Assembly: GCF_020085105.1 (NCBI RefSeq)
Contig: NC_058046.1
Coordinates: 1,953,175 to 2,017,174 of the forward strand
Reading direction: 5' to 3'
DNA: 64,000 bases
DNA from: Siniperca chuatsi
Taxonomy: Eukaryota > Chordata > Actinopteri > Centrarchiformes > Sinipercidae
The first letter of the stretch is position 1, and each line of letters begins with the position of its first letter. Made by a program: the position numbers and the translations under genes. This document shows positions 29,769 through 42,574 of this stretch, in pieces. The notes below the pieces were generated by a model that made no database searches, was not told the DNA's origin, and saw nothing but the letters and a program-made list of their open reading frames with translations.

Positions 29769-30623
29769 GTTCACTGGGGCGAAATCACTGTTACTTATTT
29801 CTAGAGATAAGTTGTGTATTCCCATTCACTAATAATACCCCAAATAAAACATTTGGGGTATTTTTTTAAAGTAAACTCACTAGAGCATGAAATGTGGATT
29901 AATCCACTGCTGAAAATCGTCCCCAACAAGTGAGTAATGTTTGATGTTTTTAGGAAATTACTGAGCCTATATAAAAATGAAATAACACCAAACTAATGAG
30001 TTGGTGGCCTCTTGTGCTAATGACTGCTTGTATGTTTAATGTTAATGTTGTGTTGTCCTGGCAGGTGACAGTCAACCCCAGGCAGCAGGTTCCAGAGTCC
30101 AATTTTAGCAACAACGTGGTTCGTTGTGACGTCCAGTACACCGACACTGCCACTCACATCTCTGGATGCACCATGACATCGTAGGAAAAACTTTCTTCTT
30201 CTCTTATTCATTTGAGCTTTATTGCAGTTACTATTTTTGCAAAGACGAGGTAGTGTCAGTGATTGTGACCAATCAATTCAGCTTCTCCTCATAGATGAAA
30301 GACTTTATATTGTTTTATTAAATAACATTTTTTAACATACTTATTATTCAGATTTGTGAATATGAGGATGACAATTAAAATTCATGCAATTCAGACATAA
30401 TCACTGGTCGCACTCTTCTGTAACATCACTCGGTTCTGGCTGGTTGATATCACAGTTCAGAGATCTTTTTTTGTCTTCACTACACATTTAATGAAATAGG
30501 TTAAAAGTTGTCAGAATTTAAAGATAAGATCAAATTCATGGACAAGTCTTGACCTGAATTTTTGATTTTCAACCCTTTCACCTTAAACCTTCAGAGTAAA
30601 ATGCCACCCATCTTTAAGGTTCA
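29769..30623 (+). pseudogene. lox: Duplicated lox fragment (intron 5 - exon 6 - intron 6), unit B
   Basis: It matches 16602-17456 almost base for base. The exon 6 copy (30065-30180) keeps the acceptor GGCAG, the donor GTAGG and an open frame ([19 protein letters not shown]..), with a few replacements: Asn to Ser, Gly to Asp, Ala to Thr, Val to Ile. No other lox exons accompany it, so it cannot encode an enzyme. The left breakpoint shares CTGAGCGTTCACTGGGG with the native locus. Confidence 0.92.
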
Positions 30624-30716
30624 ATGTAACTCGTTACCACCCACCTCTGCATATGAAATGCAGTGGTGGAAGAAGTATTGAGATTATTATTAAAATTATT
30701 ATTATTATTAGAGAAA

Positions 30717-30890
30717 ATTATTATTCTGTGATCCTTAGAAAGTGGGTTGTCAGCTCTGTGAGATAAGAGATTTAAGATCAGAAAATAATAAGTTTTCTCC
30801 AGATGCGTTCTGAAAACATTATAACAGACAATGAGAAAAATGAATCAAAAGGAGAAAAAAACTAATATAAAGGCTGAAAGCTTTATAACT
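30717..30890 (-). repeat. Inverted copy of lox 3' flank, unit B
   Basis: TTCTGTGATCCTTAGAAAGT.. through ..GGCTGAAAGCTTTATAACT is the reverse complement of about 18730-18897 in the native lox 3' region. It therefore lies close to, but inverted relative to, the copied exon 6 segment. Confidence 0.85.
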
Positions 30891-32960
30891 GAAGGTGAAG
30901 ATCAGGGAGGCCAAGGAGAAGTACAGGAGGAAGCTGGAGCGGAAACTCCAGCAGAACAACATGAGAGAGGTCTGGAGTGGCGTGAAGAGCATCACTGGCT
31001 TCAGACCAACTGGCAGCAGAGGAGTTGAAGGCAGCTTGGACAGGGCCAACGAACTTAATCTGTTCTTTAACAGATTCGACACACCGGCTCCTGCTCATCC
31101 CCCCTCTAACTCAGCTGCTGTCGGCCCTCAAGCTGAGTACTCTGCTCCCCCCTGCCCCATCTTCCTGGGAGAGTCCTACTCCCCCCTCAACTGGATATCA
31201 GGCTAACGGCCCTCTTCACACTACTAATGACCCCCACCTCCCCCGCCTGTAACCTCTGCTCTGTGCCTGACTACTGACCAGGTGAGAGGACAGCTGATGA
31301 AACTCCACTCAAACAAGGCTGCAGGCCCCGATGGAGTTAGCCCCAGGGTGCTAAAAGCCTGTGCCCCCCAGCTATGTGGAGTCCTTCAACATGTCTTCAA
31401 CCTGAGGCTGAGTCTTCAAAGGGTCCCTGTTCTGTGGAAGATATCTTGCCTTCTTCCTGTGCCAAAGACGCCGCGTTCCAGTGGCTCCAAGGACTACAGA
31501 CCAGTGGCACTGACCTCCCACATAATGAAGACCCTGTAGGGACTAGTGCTGGAACAGCTGCGGCCCATGGTCAGATCCCTCCTGGACCCCCTTCAGTTCG
31601 CCTACCAGCCCCGGCTGGGAGTTGATGACGACATCATCTTCCTGCTGAACCGCATCTACGAGGATCATGTTTTTTGACTTCTCCAGTGCTTTCAACACCA
31701 TCCGGGCAGCCCTGCTGGGTGAGAAGCTGGCAGCGATGCAGGTGGATGCCCCCCTCGTGTCCTGGATTGTGGACTACCTGACTGGCAGACCACAGCACGT
31801 GCGCCTGCAGCACTGTGTGTCGGACAGCGTGGTCAGCAACACTGGGGCCCCTCAGGGGACTGTCCTCTCTTCCTTCCTCTTCACCATCTACACCACGGAC
31901 TGAAGTCCATGGTGTAGATGGTGATGATGAAGTCCGTGGTGTGACTTAGTCCTGCCACCTTCAGAAGTTCTCTGATGACTCTGCTGTGGTGATGAGACAG
32001 GGCTGTGTTGGGGAACTTTGTCTCATGGTATGAGCAGAACCATCTGCAGCTCATTGCGACAAAGTCTAAGGAGCTGGTTGTGTATCTACGAAGGGCCAAG
32101 GCACCAGTGACCCCAGTTTCCATCCTGGGGGTCAGTGTGGACATTATAGAGGATTACAAGTACCTGGGAGTACACATGGACAATAAACTGGACTGGGCTA
32201 AGAACACTCAAGCTGTTTACAGGAAGGGCCAGAGCAGCCTCTATTTTCTGAGGAGGCTGAGGTCTTTCAACATCTGCCAGACAATGCTGAAGATGTTTTA
32301 TGAGTCTGTGGTGGCCAGTGCTATCCTGTATGCTGTTGCATGCTGGGGCAGCAGGCTGACGGTAGCGGACGCTAACAGACTCAACAAACTGATCCGTAAG
32401 GCCAGTGACATTGTGGGGGTGGAGCTGGACTCTCTGTCGGTGGTGTCAGAGAGGAGGATGCTGGCCAAACTACATGCCATCTTGGACAGTGTCTCCCACC
32501 CACTCCATGACGTGTTGGTCAAGCAAAGGAGTACCTTCAGCGGAAGACTCATCCCCCCAAAAAGCACCACAGAGCGCCACAGGAAGTCATTCCTGCCTGT
32601 GGCCATCAAACTCTTCAATTCCTCCCTGTAAGTGTAGTCTGTCTCTCTTCATGACCCTAAGTCATTAAACTGGACATTGATCATTACATCTCTGCATTAC
32701 TTGAGATAGTTGTGCAATATCCTACAATATCCTACACTTAACTTGGCAATTCATGCATTATTACTTTATACCATATTATTATCATCAACCAGTAAACCCA
32801 CTTTGTACTTCACAATACCCACAAGTACCCAATTGGTACTTAATTTATTTTCTGACCTATATTTTCATTCAGTCATTGAAAGACCCTGTACAAGTAGTGT
32901 GTTGCCCATGTACAAAGTCTTTCTGTCTGAAAATATCAATAGAATGGAAATAAAGTTCCA
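30891..32960 (+). mobile_element. L2/CR1-group LINE (reverse transcriptase), disrupted
   Basis: Reading frames in order: a pre-RT segment (REAKEKYRRKLERKLQQNN, 30897 on); RT motifs (SNKAAGPDGVSPRVLKAC; KDYRPVALTSHIMKTL then a stop at 31537-31539; FDFSSAFNTIRAALLGEKL; GAPQGTVLSSFLF); a degenerate active site FSDDSAVV near 31970; and a C-terminal segment 32005-32631 (GVSVDIIEDYKYLGVHMDNK.. to ..LPVAIKLFNSSL). Stops and shifts break it, and a short inverted hairpin lies at 31885-31926. The 3' tail resembles the one inserted at 62.4 kb. The unit C copy is internally deleted. Confidence 0.85.
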
Positions 32961-33024
32961 AAAATACATAAAAAAAATAATGACATTCCCATTCCTCAGC
33001 TGTACTGTGTTTATTGGTAAGTAG

Positions 33025-33165
33025 CAAATGTTAGCATGCTAACACGCTAAACTAAGATGGTGAACCTGCTAAACATCAGCATACTAGCATTGTCATTTTG
33101 AGAATATTAGCATGCTGATTTAGCTCAAAGCATCACTGTTTCAAAGTACAGCCTCACATAGAAGT
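33025..33165. repeat. Dispersed repeat (CATGCTAAC family)
   Basis: AAACTAAGATGGTGAACC.. ATTAGCATGCTGATTTAGC..AAAGTACAGCCTCACATAG matches 21695-21805 in unit A and, inverted and more diverged, 10390-10560. Confidence 0.65.
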
Positions 33166-33870
33166 TGTTCTGTTTCTTCTGCGTGATTCTTGGTAGTGAT
33201 GTCCCTGCAGTTATCTACTCCGTATTCACTACATTATCCTCTGCAAACATCATCGCTTAGATAAATATCAATGAAGTTAAACAATGAATTCAAGAAATAC
33301 AAGTAGTTTTTGATCAGTATTTTCATTTAACCATAAGAATTATGTCCTTAAAGGTGTTTCAGTCTGCAAGTGTAGTGTTCTGTGTTTTTACAGAATACTC
33401 AAAGCTGCAAGCTACGTTTTGGCTTACAATTGGATCACAGATTTGTGTATTTAAGAGGGGAAAAAATACTGCTAAACAACAAATAATACATGACAGAAAG
33501 AAGCTACATACCGACTGGCGGCAGCAGGCCTATGCACCAGGTACGGACACTGAACAAGTGTTCTGAAGTGGGAGTGTCCTTAAAGTCCTCAAGTCCTTAA
33601 AAGCAACGTTTATGATAGCATTCATTCTCTAAAATCAGGGGTGACATTTTTCAAATGTTCCCTTTTTGTGTGTATTTTTGTTATCATGTATCAAATTCAG
33701 CATATTTCCCATTTGAGCAGCAGAACATTTACTACCAGTGAAACAGTGCCTGATATATTTCCTCTTGAATAAGTAGTTTTGTTGAAACGAGACCTAAAAT
33801 GTGTGTAACACCATATTTGAAGTTCTGTCATTATTTTGCAGGATAAAAATTGCTACCACGTACAGTACTG
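33166..33870. other. Non-coding segment before lectin B
   Basis: Only short open frames occur and no exon borders are convincing. The right part (about 33620-33870) matches 50570-50820 in unit C. The segment is largely missing from unit A. Confidence 0.4.
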
Positions 33871-34281
33871 CAGAGTTATGGTGAAAATATGGTAGAAATT
33901 CAGGAAGATTATACCCATGTAAACAGAAGATTTAACACAGACTCACAGACCATCAGCCTTTTTCAATGCTTAAGGTTTTTAATTTGCACAAGACAAGAAA
34001 GAACAGTTCACTCTGCAGAGTAAAGCCATGCTAAAATCCTTCTTTTCATAACTCATTCAGTCTGCTCTTATTAAAGGCACAAAGCCTCAGAGACCATCCA
34101 GCCAGTTTATGTCACTTGTCGCTTCGATCCTCCTTCGTAGCGTTACAGCGATAGAAAGAAAGAAAGATGTCAAATGACATTCTGAGAATTCAGGTTCCAT
34201 ATGAGAGTGATGGCACAAATACACATCGGCCAGTGTTTGTGCTTTTTCCAGACGGATCATGCCTCTGTTTCAGCCCAGGAA

Positions 34282-37200
34282 TCACATGAGAATAATGCTG
34301 CAGACTGATGGGAGATGAGAATCGCACTGCGTTTCATTCAAGCACCCTGACACCTTTTCTGTAAGTGCCAAAAACACAGGAGTCAGTGAGCTCAACACAA
34401 ACGAAGACCTTAACCTATCTGATGATGCATCACTATGTACAAAGACTATGGAAATATTCCAGGGGAAATGACATTGTTCTGCACAACGGCATCGCCACAC
34501 ACAGTTTCAGGCAGAAACCATTGTGGTGTGTAATTCTCATATGACTTAAATTTACAGCTGCATCAGTAAGTTACTCATCAATGTCAAAACCATATTAGAT
34601 AATGCAATACTGTGTATGGATAACCATGAACTGATTTGATACTCGGATTGATTTACCTCCAGAGGGTTGAAAACAGAAGTGCTCACGCTCATCAGATGTC
34701 CAGTCAAAAATACTCCAGGACCAAGAAGGATCCTGTGAGGCAAAATATAATATAATACATTGCTATATTACTATATAAGATATTACTTGGATTAAAATGA
34801 ATGAATTGAATATTGTTTAAAAAGCAGTCAAACCTCATGTAATAGTATATACCTCTGTATCACAGCCTCCAACCCATACGTCTCCAGAATTATAGCCAGC
34901 ACTCTGAATCAGCTTATGAACGTCATCAAAGGACTCAGCGTCGCCTACAAATGCAAGGTTTCCCTGCATGGACCGGCAGTTTTCCTACAGTGGAGACAAA
35001 CAGACAGAGTGATGTCACCAAGAAAAGCAACCTTAGTAATAGGACATCAACAGAAGATGCCAATTAACCAAGTAAATACAGAGTTAACTTAGTGTAGAAA
35101 CGTTCTGCTTTGAATAAAGAATCATCCGGATTACCTGAGCTTCAGCCCAAGTCATGCTTTCTGCAACGTAGCGGAGACAACGAATAGTGAATGTAGTCCA
35201 ACCATCAGGACAAGATGGAAACCAGGGTTCATCTGAAGACAAATACAGACGAGAGGTTAATATCGAGTCTCTAGGGGAGTTACAAGAATATGTAGAGGCA
35301 GTTTTTCTCATTTCTTCATTTTGACCTAAAAGTATATATCCACCAACCTGTTTCTGGAGTTGTAATTGGAGTCCAGCTGTCTCCATCTGTATAAACTGGA
35401 CAATTTGACATAGCAGTTATTATAGACATCTGCTCTTTTATTTAATTTATTGTTATTTCATTGTATTTACAGTGACTTGCAAAAGTGTTTGCCCCCTTCC
35501 TGATTTCTTATTTTTTTGCATGTTTGTCACACTTAAATGTTTCAGATCATCAAACAAATTTAAATATTAGTCGAAGATAACACATGTAAACACAAAATGC
35601 AGCTTTTAAATGAAGGTTGTTATTAGTGAATACAAAATCCAAACCTACATGGCCCTGTGTGGAAAAGTGATTGCCCCCGTGAACCTAATAACTGGTTGGG
35701 CCACCCTTAGCAGCAACAACTGCAATCAAGGGTTTGCGATAACTTGCAATGAGTCTTTTACAGCACTGTGGAGGAATTTTTGCCCACTCATCTTTGCAGA
35801 ATTGTTGTAATTCAGCCACATTGGAGGGTTTTCAAGCATGAACTGCCTTTTAAGGTCATGCCACAGCATCTCAATAGGATTCAGGTCAGGACTTTGACTA
35901 GGCCACTCCAAAGTCTTCATTTTGTTCTTCATCCAGCAAGAAAGCGAATAAGAGTATTTCTAAAAATGTCTAACTGTTCCTTTTAGTAAAAGTAATGATA
36001 ATACAATATGAAAATAATCTGTTACAAGTATAAGTCCTGCATTAAAAGTTTTTCTCTCTCTGGAGAACATTTTGACAAAGTGTGTTGCATTTTTGTAAAT
36101 ACCTAAAAGCATATATCCACCAACCTGTTTCTGGAGTTGTAAATGGAGTCCAGCTGTCTCCATCTGTATAAGCTGGACAGTTTGACATAGCAGTTATTAT
36201 AGACATCTGCTCTTTTATTTATTTTATTGTTATTTCATTGTATTTATATTCACATCATTACAAATCTGAGGAAATATACACTCACGATCAACCATAATGT
36301 CCTGTGTCACAGGCTCGTCCTCTGTTTCTGGAAGAGCTGGAAGGACAGTTTGACACACCAGTGAGCAGTGGTGGAGGAAGCACGCACATCCTTTACTTAA
36401 AGGAATAGTTTGACATTTTGGGAAACACTCTTATTCACTTTCTGGCAGAAACTTAGATGAAAAGGTGGAAACCACTCTCATGTCTCTTAAACATGAAGTT
36501 CTAGCCAGCAGCTGTTAGCTTAGATTAACTGGAAACAGCTAGCCCCAGCTATCCGGCACATAACCCTGTAAAACATTATTTGTATACTTTTTTTAGGGAT
36601 TAAACAAACAAGACCTAACGCGTAAATGAATGTGCTTTAGAGGTGCTGGTATTTTGTAAACATTGGATAAAGCCAGGCTAGCTGTCTTAATGCTAAACTA
36701 ATCGGCTACTGCTGTAGCTTCAAATTTAGCGTACAAACATGAGAGTGACATCAAGCTTCTCATCGAACTCTCAGCAAGAAAGCGAATAAGAGTATTTCTA
36801 AAAATGTCTAACTGTTCCATTTAGTAAAAGTAATGATAATACAATATGAAAATAATCTGTTACAAGTGTTAGTCCTGCATTAAAAGTTTTTCTCTCTCTG
36901 GAGAACATTTTGGCAAAGTGTGTTGCATTTTTGTAAATACCTAAAAGTATATATCCACCAACCTGTTTCTGGAGTTGTAATTGGAGTCCAGCTGTCTCCA
37001 TCTGTATAAGCTGGACAGTTTGACATAGCAGTTATTATAGACATCTGCTCTTTTATTTATTTTATTGTTATTTCATTGTATTTACAGTGACTTGCAAAAG
37101 TGTTTGCCCCCTTCCTGATTTCTTATTTTTCTTGCATGTTTGTCACACTTAAATGTTTCAGATCATCAAACAAATTTAAATATTAGTCAAAGATAACACA

Positions 37201-40200
37201 AGTAAACACAAAATGCAGTTTTTAAATGAAAGTTGTTATTAGTGAATACAAAATCCAAACCTACATGGCCCTGTGTGAAAAAGTGATTGCCCCCTAAACC
37301 TAATAACTGGTTGTGCCACCCTTAGCAGCATCAACTGCAAACAAGCATTTGCGATAACTTGCAATGAGTCTTTTACAGCGCTGTGGAGGAATTTTTGCCC
37401 ACTCATCTTTGCAGAATTGTTGTAATTCAGCCACATAGGAGGGTTTTCAAGCATGAACTGCCTTTTTAAGGTCATGCCACAGCATCTCAATAGGATTCAG
37501 GTCAGGACTTTGACTAGGCCACTCCAAAGTCTTCATTTTGTTCTTCATCCAGCAAGAAAGCGAATAAGAGTATTTCTAAAAATGTCTAACTGTTCCTTTT
37601 AGTAAAAGTAATGATAATACAATATGAAAATAATCTGTTACAAGTATAAGTCCTGCATTAAAAGTTTTTCTCTCTCTGGAGAACATTTTGACAAAGTGTG
37701 TTGCATTTTTGTAAATACCTAAAAGCATATATCCACCAACCTGTTTCTGGAGTTGTAAATGGAGTCCAGCTGTCTCCATCTGTATAAGCTGGACAGTTTG
37801 ACATAGCAGTTATTATAGACATCTGCTCTTTTATTTATTTTATTGTTATTTCATTGTATTTATATTCACATCATTACAAATCTGAGGAAATATACACTCA
37901 CGATCAACCATAATGTCCTGTGTCACAGGCTCGTCCTCTGTTTCTGGAAGAGCTGGAAGGACAGTTTGACACACCAGTGAGCAGTGGTGGAGGAAGCACG
38001 CACATCCTTTACTTAAAGGAATAGTTTGACATTTTGGGAAACACTCTTATTCACTTTCTGGCAGAAACTTAGATGAAAAGGTGGAAACCACTCTCATGTC
38101 TCTTAAACATGAAGTTCTAGCCAGCAGCTGTTAGCTTAGATTAACTGGAAACAGCTAGCCCCAGCTATCCGGCACATAACCCTGTAAAACATTATTTGTA
38201 TACTTTTTTTAGGGATTAAACAAACAAGACCTAACACATAAATGAATGTGCTTTAGAGGTGCTGGTATTTTGTAAACATTGGATAAAGCCAGGCTAGCTG
38301 TCTTAATGCTAAACTAATCGGCTACTGCTGTAGCTTCAAATTTAGCGTACAAACATGAGAGTGACATCAAGCTTCTCATCGAACTCTCAGCAAGAAAGCG
38401 AATAAGAGTATTTCTAAAAATGTCTAACTGTTCCATTTAGTAAAAGTAATGATAATACAATATGAAAATAATCTGTTACAAGTGTTAGTCCTGCATTAAA
38501 AGTTTTTCTCTCTCTGGAGAACATTTTGGCAAAGTGTGTTGCATTTTTGTAAATACCTAAAAGTATATATCCACCAACCTGTTTCTGGAGTTGTAATTGG
38601 AGTCCAGCTGTCTCCATCTGTATAAACTGGACAATTTGACATAGCAGTTATTATAGACATCTGCTCTTTTATTTAATTTATTGTTATTTCATTGTATTTA
38701 CAGTGACTTGCAAAAGTGTTTACCCCCTTCCTGATTTCTTATTTTTTTGCATGTTTGTCACACTTAAATGTTTCAGATCATCAAACAAATTTAAATATTA
38801 GTCGAAGATAACACATGTAAACACAAAATGCAGCTTTTAAATGAAGGTTGTTATTAGTGAATACAAAATCCAAACCTACATGGCCCTGTGTGGAAAAGTG
38901 ATTGCCCCCGTGAACCTAATAACTGGTTGGGCCACCCTTAGCAGCAACAACTGCAATCAAGGGTTTGCGATAACTTGCAATGAGTCTTTTACAGCACTGT
39001 GGAGGAATTTTTGCCCACTCATCTTTGCAGAATTGTTGTAATTCAGCCACATTGGAGGGTTTTCAAGCATGAACTGCCTTTTTAAGGTCATGCCACAGCA
39101 TCTCAATAGGATTCAGGTCAGGACTTTGACTAGGCCACTCCAAAGTCTTCATTTTGTTCTTCATCCAGCAAGAAAGCGAATAAGAGTATTTCTAAAAATG
39201 TCTAACTGTTCCTTTTAGTAAAAGTAATGATAATACAATATGAAAATAATCTGTTACAAGTATAAGTCCTGCATTAAAAGTTTTTCTCTCTCTGGAGAAC
39301 ATTTTGACAAAGTGTGTTGCATTTTTGTAAATACCTAAAAGCATATATCCACCAACCTGTTTCTGGAGTTGTAAATGGAGTCCAGCTGTCTCCATCTGTA
39401 TAAGCTGGACAGTTTGACATAGCAGTTATTATAGACATCTGCTCTTTTATTTATTTTATTGTTATTTCATTGTATTTATATTCACATCATTACAAATCTG
39501 AGGAAATATACACTCACGATCAACCATAATGTCCTGTGTCACAGGCTCGTCCTCTGTTTCTGGAAGAGCTGGAAGGACAGTTTGACACACCAATGAGCAG
39601 TGGTGGAGGAAGCACGCACATCCTTTACTTAAAGGAATAGTTTGACATTTTGGGAAACACTCTTATTCACTTTCTGGCAGAAACTTAGATGAAAAGGTGG
39701 AAACCACTCTCATGTCTCTTAAACATGAAGTTCTAGCCAGCAGCTGTTAGCTTAGATTAACTGGAAACAGCTAGCCCCAGCTATCCGGCACATAACCCTG
39801 TAAAACATTATTTGTATACTTTTTTTAGGGATTAAACAAACAAGACCTAACGCGTAAATGAATGTGCTTTAGAGGTGCTGGTATTTTGTAAACATTGGAT
39901 AAAGCCAGGCTAGCTGTCTTAATGCTAAACTAATCGGCTACTGCTGTAGCTTAAAATTTAGCGTACAAACATGAGAGTGACATCAAGCTTCTCATCGAAC
40001 TCTCAGCAAGAAAGCGAATAAGAGTATTTCTAAAAATGTCTAACTGTTCCATTTAGTAAAAGTAATGATAATACAATATGAAAATAATCTGTTACAAGTG
40101 TTAGTCCTGCATTAAAAGTTTTTCTCTCTCTGGAGAACATTTTGGCAAAGTGTGTTGCATTTTTGTAAATACCTAAAAGTATATATCCACCAACCTGTTT

Positions 40201-42428
40201 CTGGAGTTGTAATTGGAGTCCAGCTGTCTCCATCTGTATAAGCTGGACAGTTTGACATAGCAGTTATTATAGACATCTGCTCTTTTATTTATTTTATTGT
40301 TATTTCATTGTATTTACAGTGACTTGCAAAAGTGTTTGCCCCTTCCTGATTTCTTATTTTTCTTGCATGTTTGTCACACTTAAATGTTTCAGATCATCAA
40401 ACAAATTTAAATATTAGTCAAAGATAACACAAGTAAACACAAAATGCAGTTTTTAAATGAAAGTTGTTATTAGTGAATACAAAATCCAAACCTACATGGC
40501 CCTGTGTGAAAAAGTGATTGCCCCCTAAACCTAATAACTGGTTGTGCCACCCTTAGCAGCATCAACTGCAAACAAGCATTTGCGATAACTTGCAATGAGT
40601 CTTTTACAGCGCTGTGGAGGAATTTTTGCCCACTCATCTTTGCAGAATTGTTGTAATTCAGCCACATTGGAGGGTTTTCAAGCATGAACTGCCTTTTTAA
40701 GGTCATGCCACAGCATCTCAATAGGATTCAGGTCAGGACTTTGACTAGGCCACTCCAAAGTCTTCATTTTGTTCTTCATCCAGCAAGAAAGCGAATAAGA
40801 GTATTTCTAAAAATGTCTAACTGTTCCTTTTAGTAAAAGTAATGATAATACAATATGAAAACAATCTGTTACAAGTATAAGTCCTGCATTAAAAGTTTTT
40901 CTCTCTCTGGAGAACATTTTGACAAAGTATGTTGCATTTTTGTAAATACCTAAAAGTATATATCCACCAACCTGTTTCTGGAGTTGTAATTGGAGTCCAG
41001 CTGTCTCCATCTGTATAAGCTGGACAATTTGACATAGCAGTTATTAAAGACATCTGCTCTTTTATTTATTTTATTGTTATTTCATTGTATTTATATTCAC
41101 ATCATTACAAATCTGAGGAAATATACACTCACGATCAACCATAATGTCCTGTGTCACAGGCTCGTCCTCTGTTTCTGGAAGAGCTGGAAGGACAGTTTGA
41201 CACACCAGTGAGCAGTGGTGGAGGAAGCACGCACATCCTTTACTTAAAGGAATAGTTTGACATTTTGGGAAACACTCTTATTCACTTTCTGGCAGAGACT
41301 TAGATGAAAACGTGGAAACCACTCTCATGTCTCTTAAATATGAAGTTCTAGCCAGCAGCTGTTAGCTTAGATTAACTGGAAACAGCTAGCCCCAGCTATC
41401 CGGCACATAACCCTGTAAAACATTATTTGTATACTTTTTTTAGGGATTAAACAAACAAGACCTAACGCGTAAATGAATGTGCTTTAGAGGTGCTGGTATT
41501 TTGTAAACATTGGATAAAGCCAGGCTAGCTGTCTTAATGCTAAGCTAATCGGCTACTGCTGTAGCTTCAAATTTAGCGTACAAACATGAGAGTGACATCA
41601 AGCTTCTCATCGAACTCTCAGCAAGAATGCGAATAAGAGTTTTTTAAAAAATGTCTAACTGTTCCTTTTAGTTAAAGTGATGATAATACAATATGAAAAT
41701 AATCTGTTACAAGTGTAAGTCCTGCATTAAAAGTTTTCTTTAAGTAAAAACACAGAAGTATTATCAGCAAGATGGACATGAAGTATCAAAAGTAATGTAA
41801 TAATCCAGAATTACCCTTGATACAGTATTATTATAGATAGATAGCAGCTATATTATAGGCTAATAGAATATATTATTGGATTATAATTATGATGCATTCA
41901 TGTTTAAGCAACATTTTAATCTTGTAGCTGAGTGAGGTGGAGTTAATTCTATCTACTTTATGTACTGCTGTGTAGTTTAATCAATAACAATGCATCTATG
42001 CTGTCCCATGTATGTAACTACAAATTTTGTCATTTTGAATTTTTGTGTTCCTTTATGGGTTGAAAAAATGATCACACTACTTCAGCTAAATGAACCATTT
42101 AAAAACTGTGTCTGAAAATGATACAATCATAAAGTTGAAAACAGCTCATGAAAAGCTGACACAAAATCTTCATCTGTAAAGTAAGTAATAACTATAGCTG
42201 ACAGATAAATGCAGTGGAGTCAAAAGTACAACATTTCACTCTGAATGTAGTGAAGTAGAAAGAAGCCGAAAATGGAAATACTCAAGTAAAATACACGTAC
42301 TTCAGAAAATTTTCTCATGTTTAGTACTTCAATAAATGACATCTCACCACTGCCAGTAAATACTCACGAGTAGCTCTGGTCAGAGCCATCATGGCACACA
42401 CAAACACGGACACAGTCAGCATCTTCAT
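34282..42428 (-). CDS. Secreted C-type lectin-domain protein, copy B, with amplified stalk exons
   Basis: Ends as in copy A: E1 42368-42428 ([20 protein letters not shown]), E4 35135-35232, E5 34853-34984, E6 34657-34732, E7 34282-34358. Between E1 and E4 there are four E2 copies (41133-41183, 39518-39568, 37902-37952, 36286-36336) and eight E3 copies (40972-41019, 40195-40242, 39357-39404, 38579-38626, 37741-37788, 36963-37010, 36125-36172, 35348-35395). The transcript order is (E2-E3-E3)x4. E2 is 51 nt, E3 48 nt, both phase 1-1, and all copies read keep GT-AG sites and frame. Full inclusion would give 343 aa with a long Pro/Thr/acid stalk ([14 protein letters not shown] units), probably extended and O-glycosylated. 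Actual exon use is unknown. The CTLD lacks EPN and WND motifs, as in copy A. Confidence 0.75.
35470..35935 (-). mobile_element. Tc1-like transposon 3' fragment, array unit 1
   Basis: A terminal sequence CAGTGACTTGCAAAAGTGTT is followed on the minus strand by the end of a Tc1 transposase ([19 protein letters not shown], with the third catalytic acid of the DDE triad). The N-terminal two thirds are absent. It lies between two E3 exons. Confidence 0.85.
37086..37552 (-). mobile_element. Tc1-like transposon 3' fragment, array unit 2
   Basis: Same fragment as at 35470, sharing the GCCCCCTAAACC variant with unit 4. Confidence 0.85.
38702..39166 (-). mobile_element. Tc1-like transposon 3' fragment, array unit 3
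   Basis: Nearly identical to the 35470 copy, sharing its GCCCCCGTGAACC variant. Confidence 0.85.
40317..40782 (-). mobile_element. Tc1-like transposon 3' fragment, array unit 4
   Basis: Nearly identical to the 37086 copy; one C is missing in the run near 40340. Confidence 0.85.
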
Positions 42429-42574
42429 GGTAGAGATGTGGCAGATGTGAGAGATGATGATGTCCTTTCATTAAGAGAGACAGGCATGTTACTCATACTT
42501 CAGCAGGGAGCAGATGACTTACACTGATACTGCCAGGACTTTCAAAAAAGAAAGAAGATGAGTTTATAGAAGAC

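Larger units (their letters stand above)
35348..41811. repeat. 1616-bp tandem array within lectin B (4 units; 3232-bp dimer)
   Basis: Sequence repeats every 1616 bp (1615 once), each unit carrying E3, a Tc1 3' fragment, E3, E2 and a MITE. Units 1 and 3 share variants such as GCCCCCGTGAACC, while units 2 and 4 share GCCCCCTAAACC. So a 1616-bp duplication was followed by a duplication of the dimer. The last unit grades into single-copy sequence near 41.7 kb. Confidence 0.93.

Noticed and set aside
29769-30623. A second functional lysyl oxidase gene
   Set aside because: Only exon 6 and flanking introns were copied; no catalytic exons are present.
35960-41010. Seven frames of about 67 codons starting METAGL on the minus strand
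   Set aside because: Each begins inside an E3 mini-exon in the wrong frame and reads through the donor into intron and MITE. The real signal is the 48-nt exon in another frame.
35348-41811. CRISPR-like regular repeats
   Set aside because: The units are 1616 bp, contain exons and transposon pieces, and the genome is eukaryotic.
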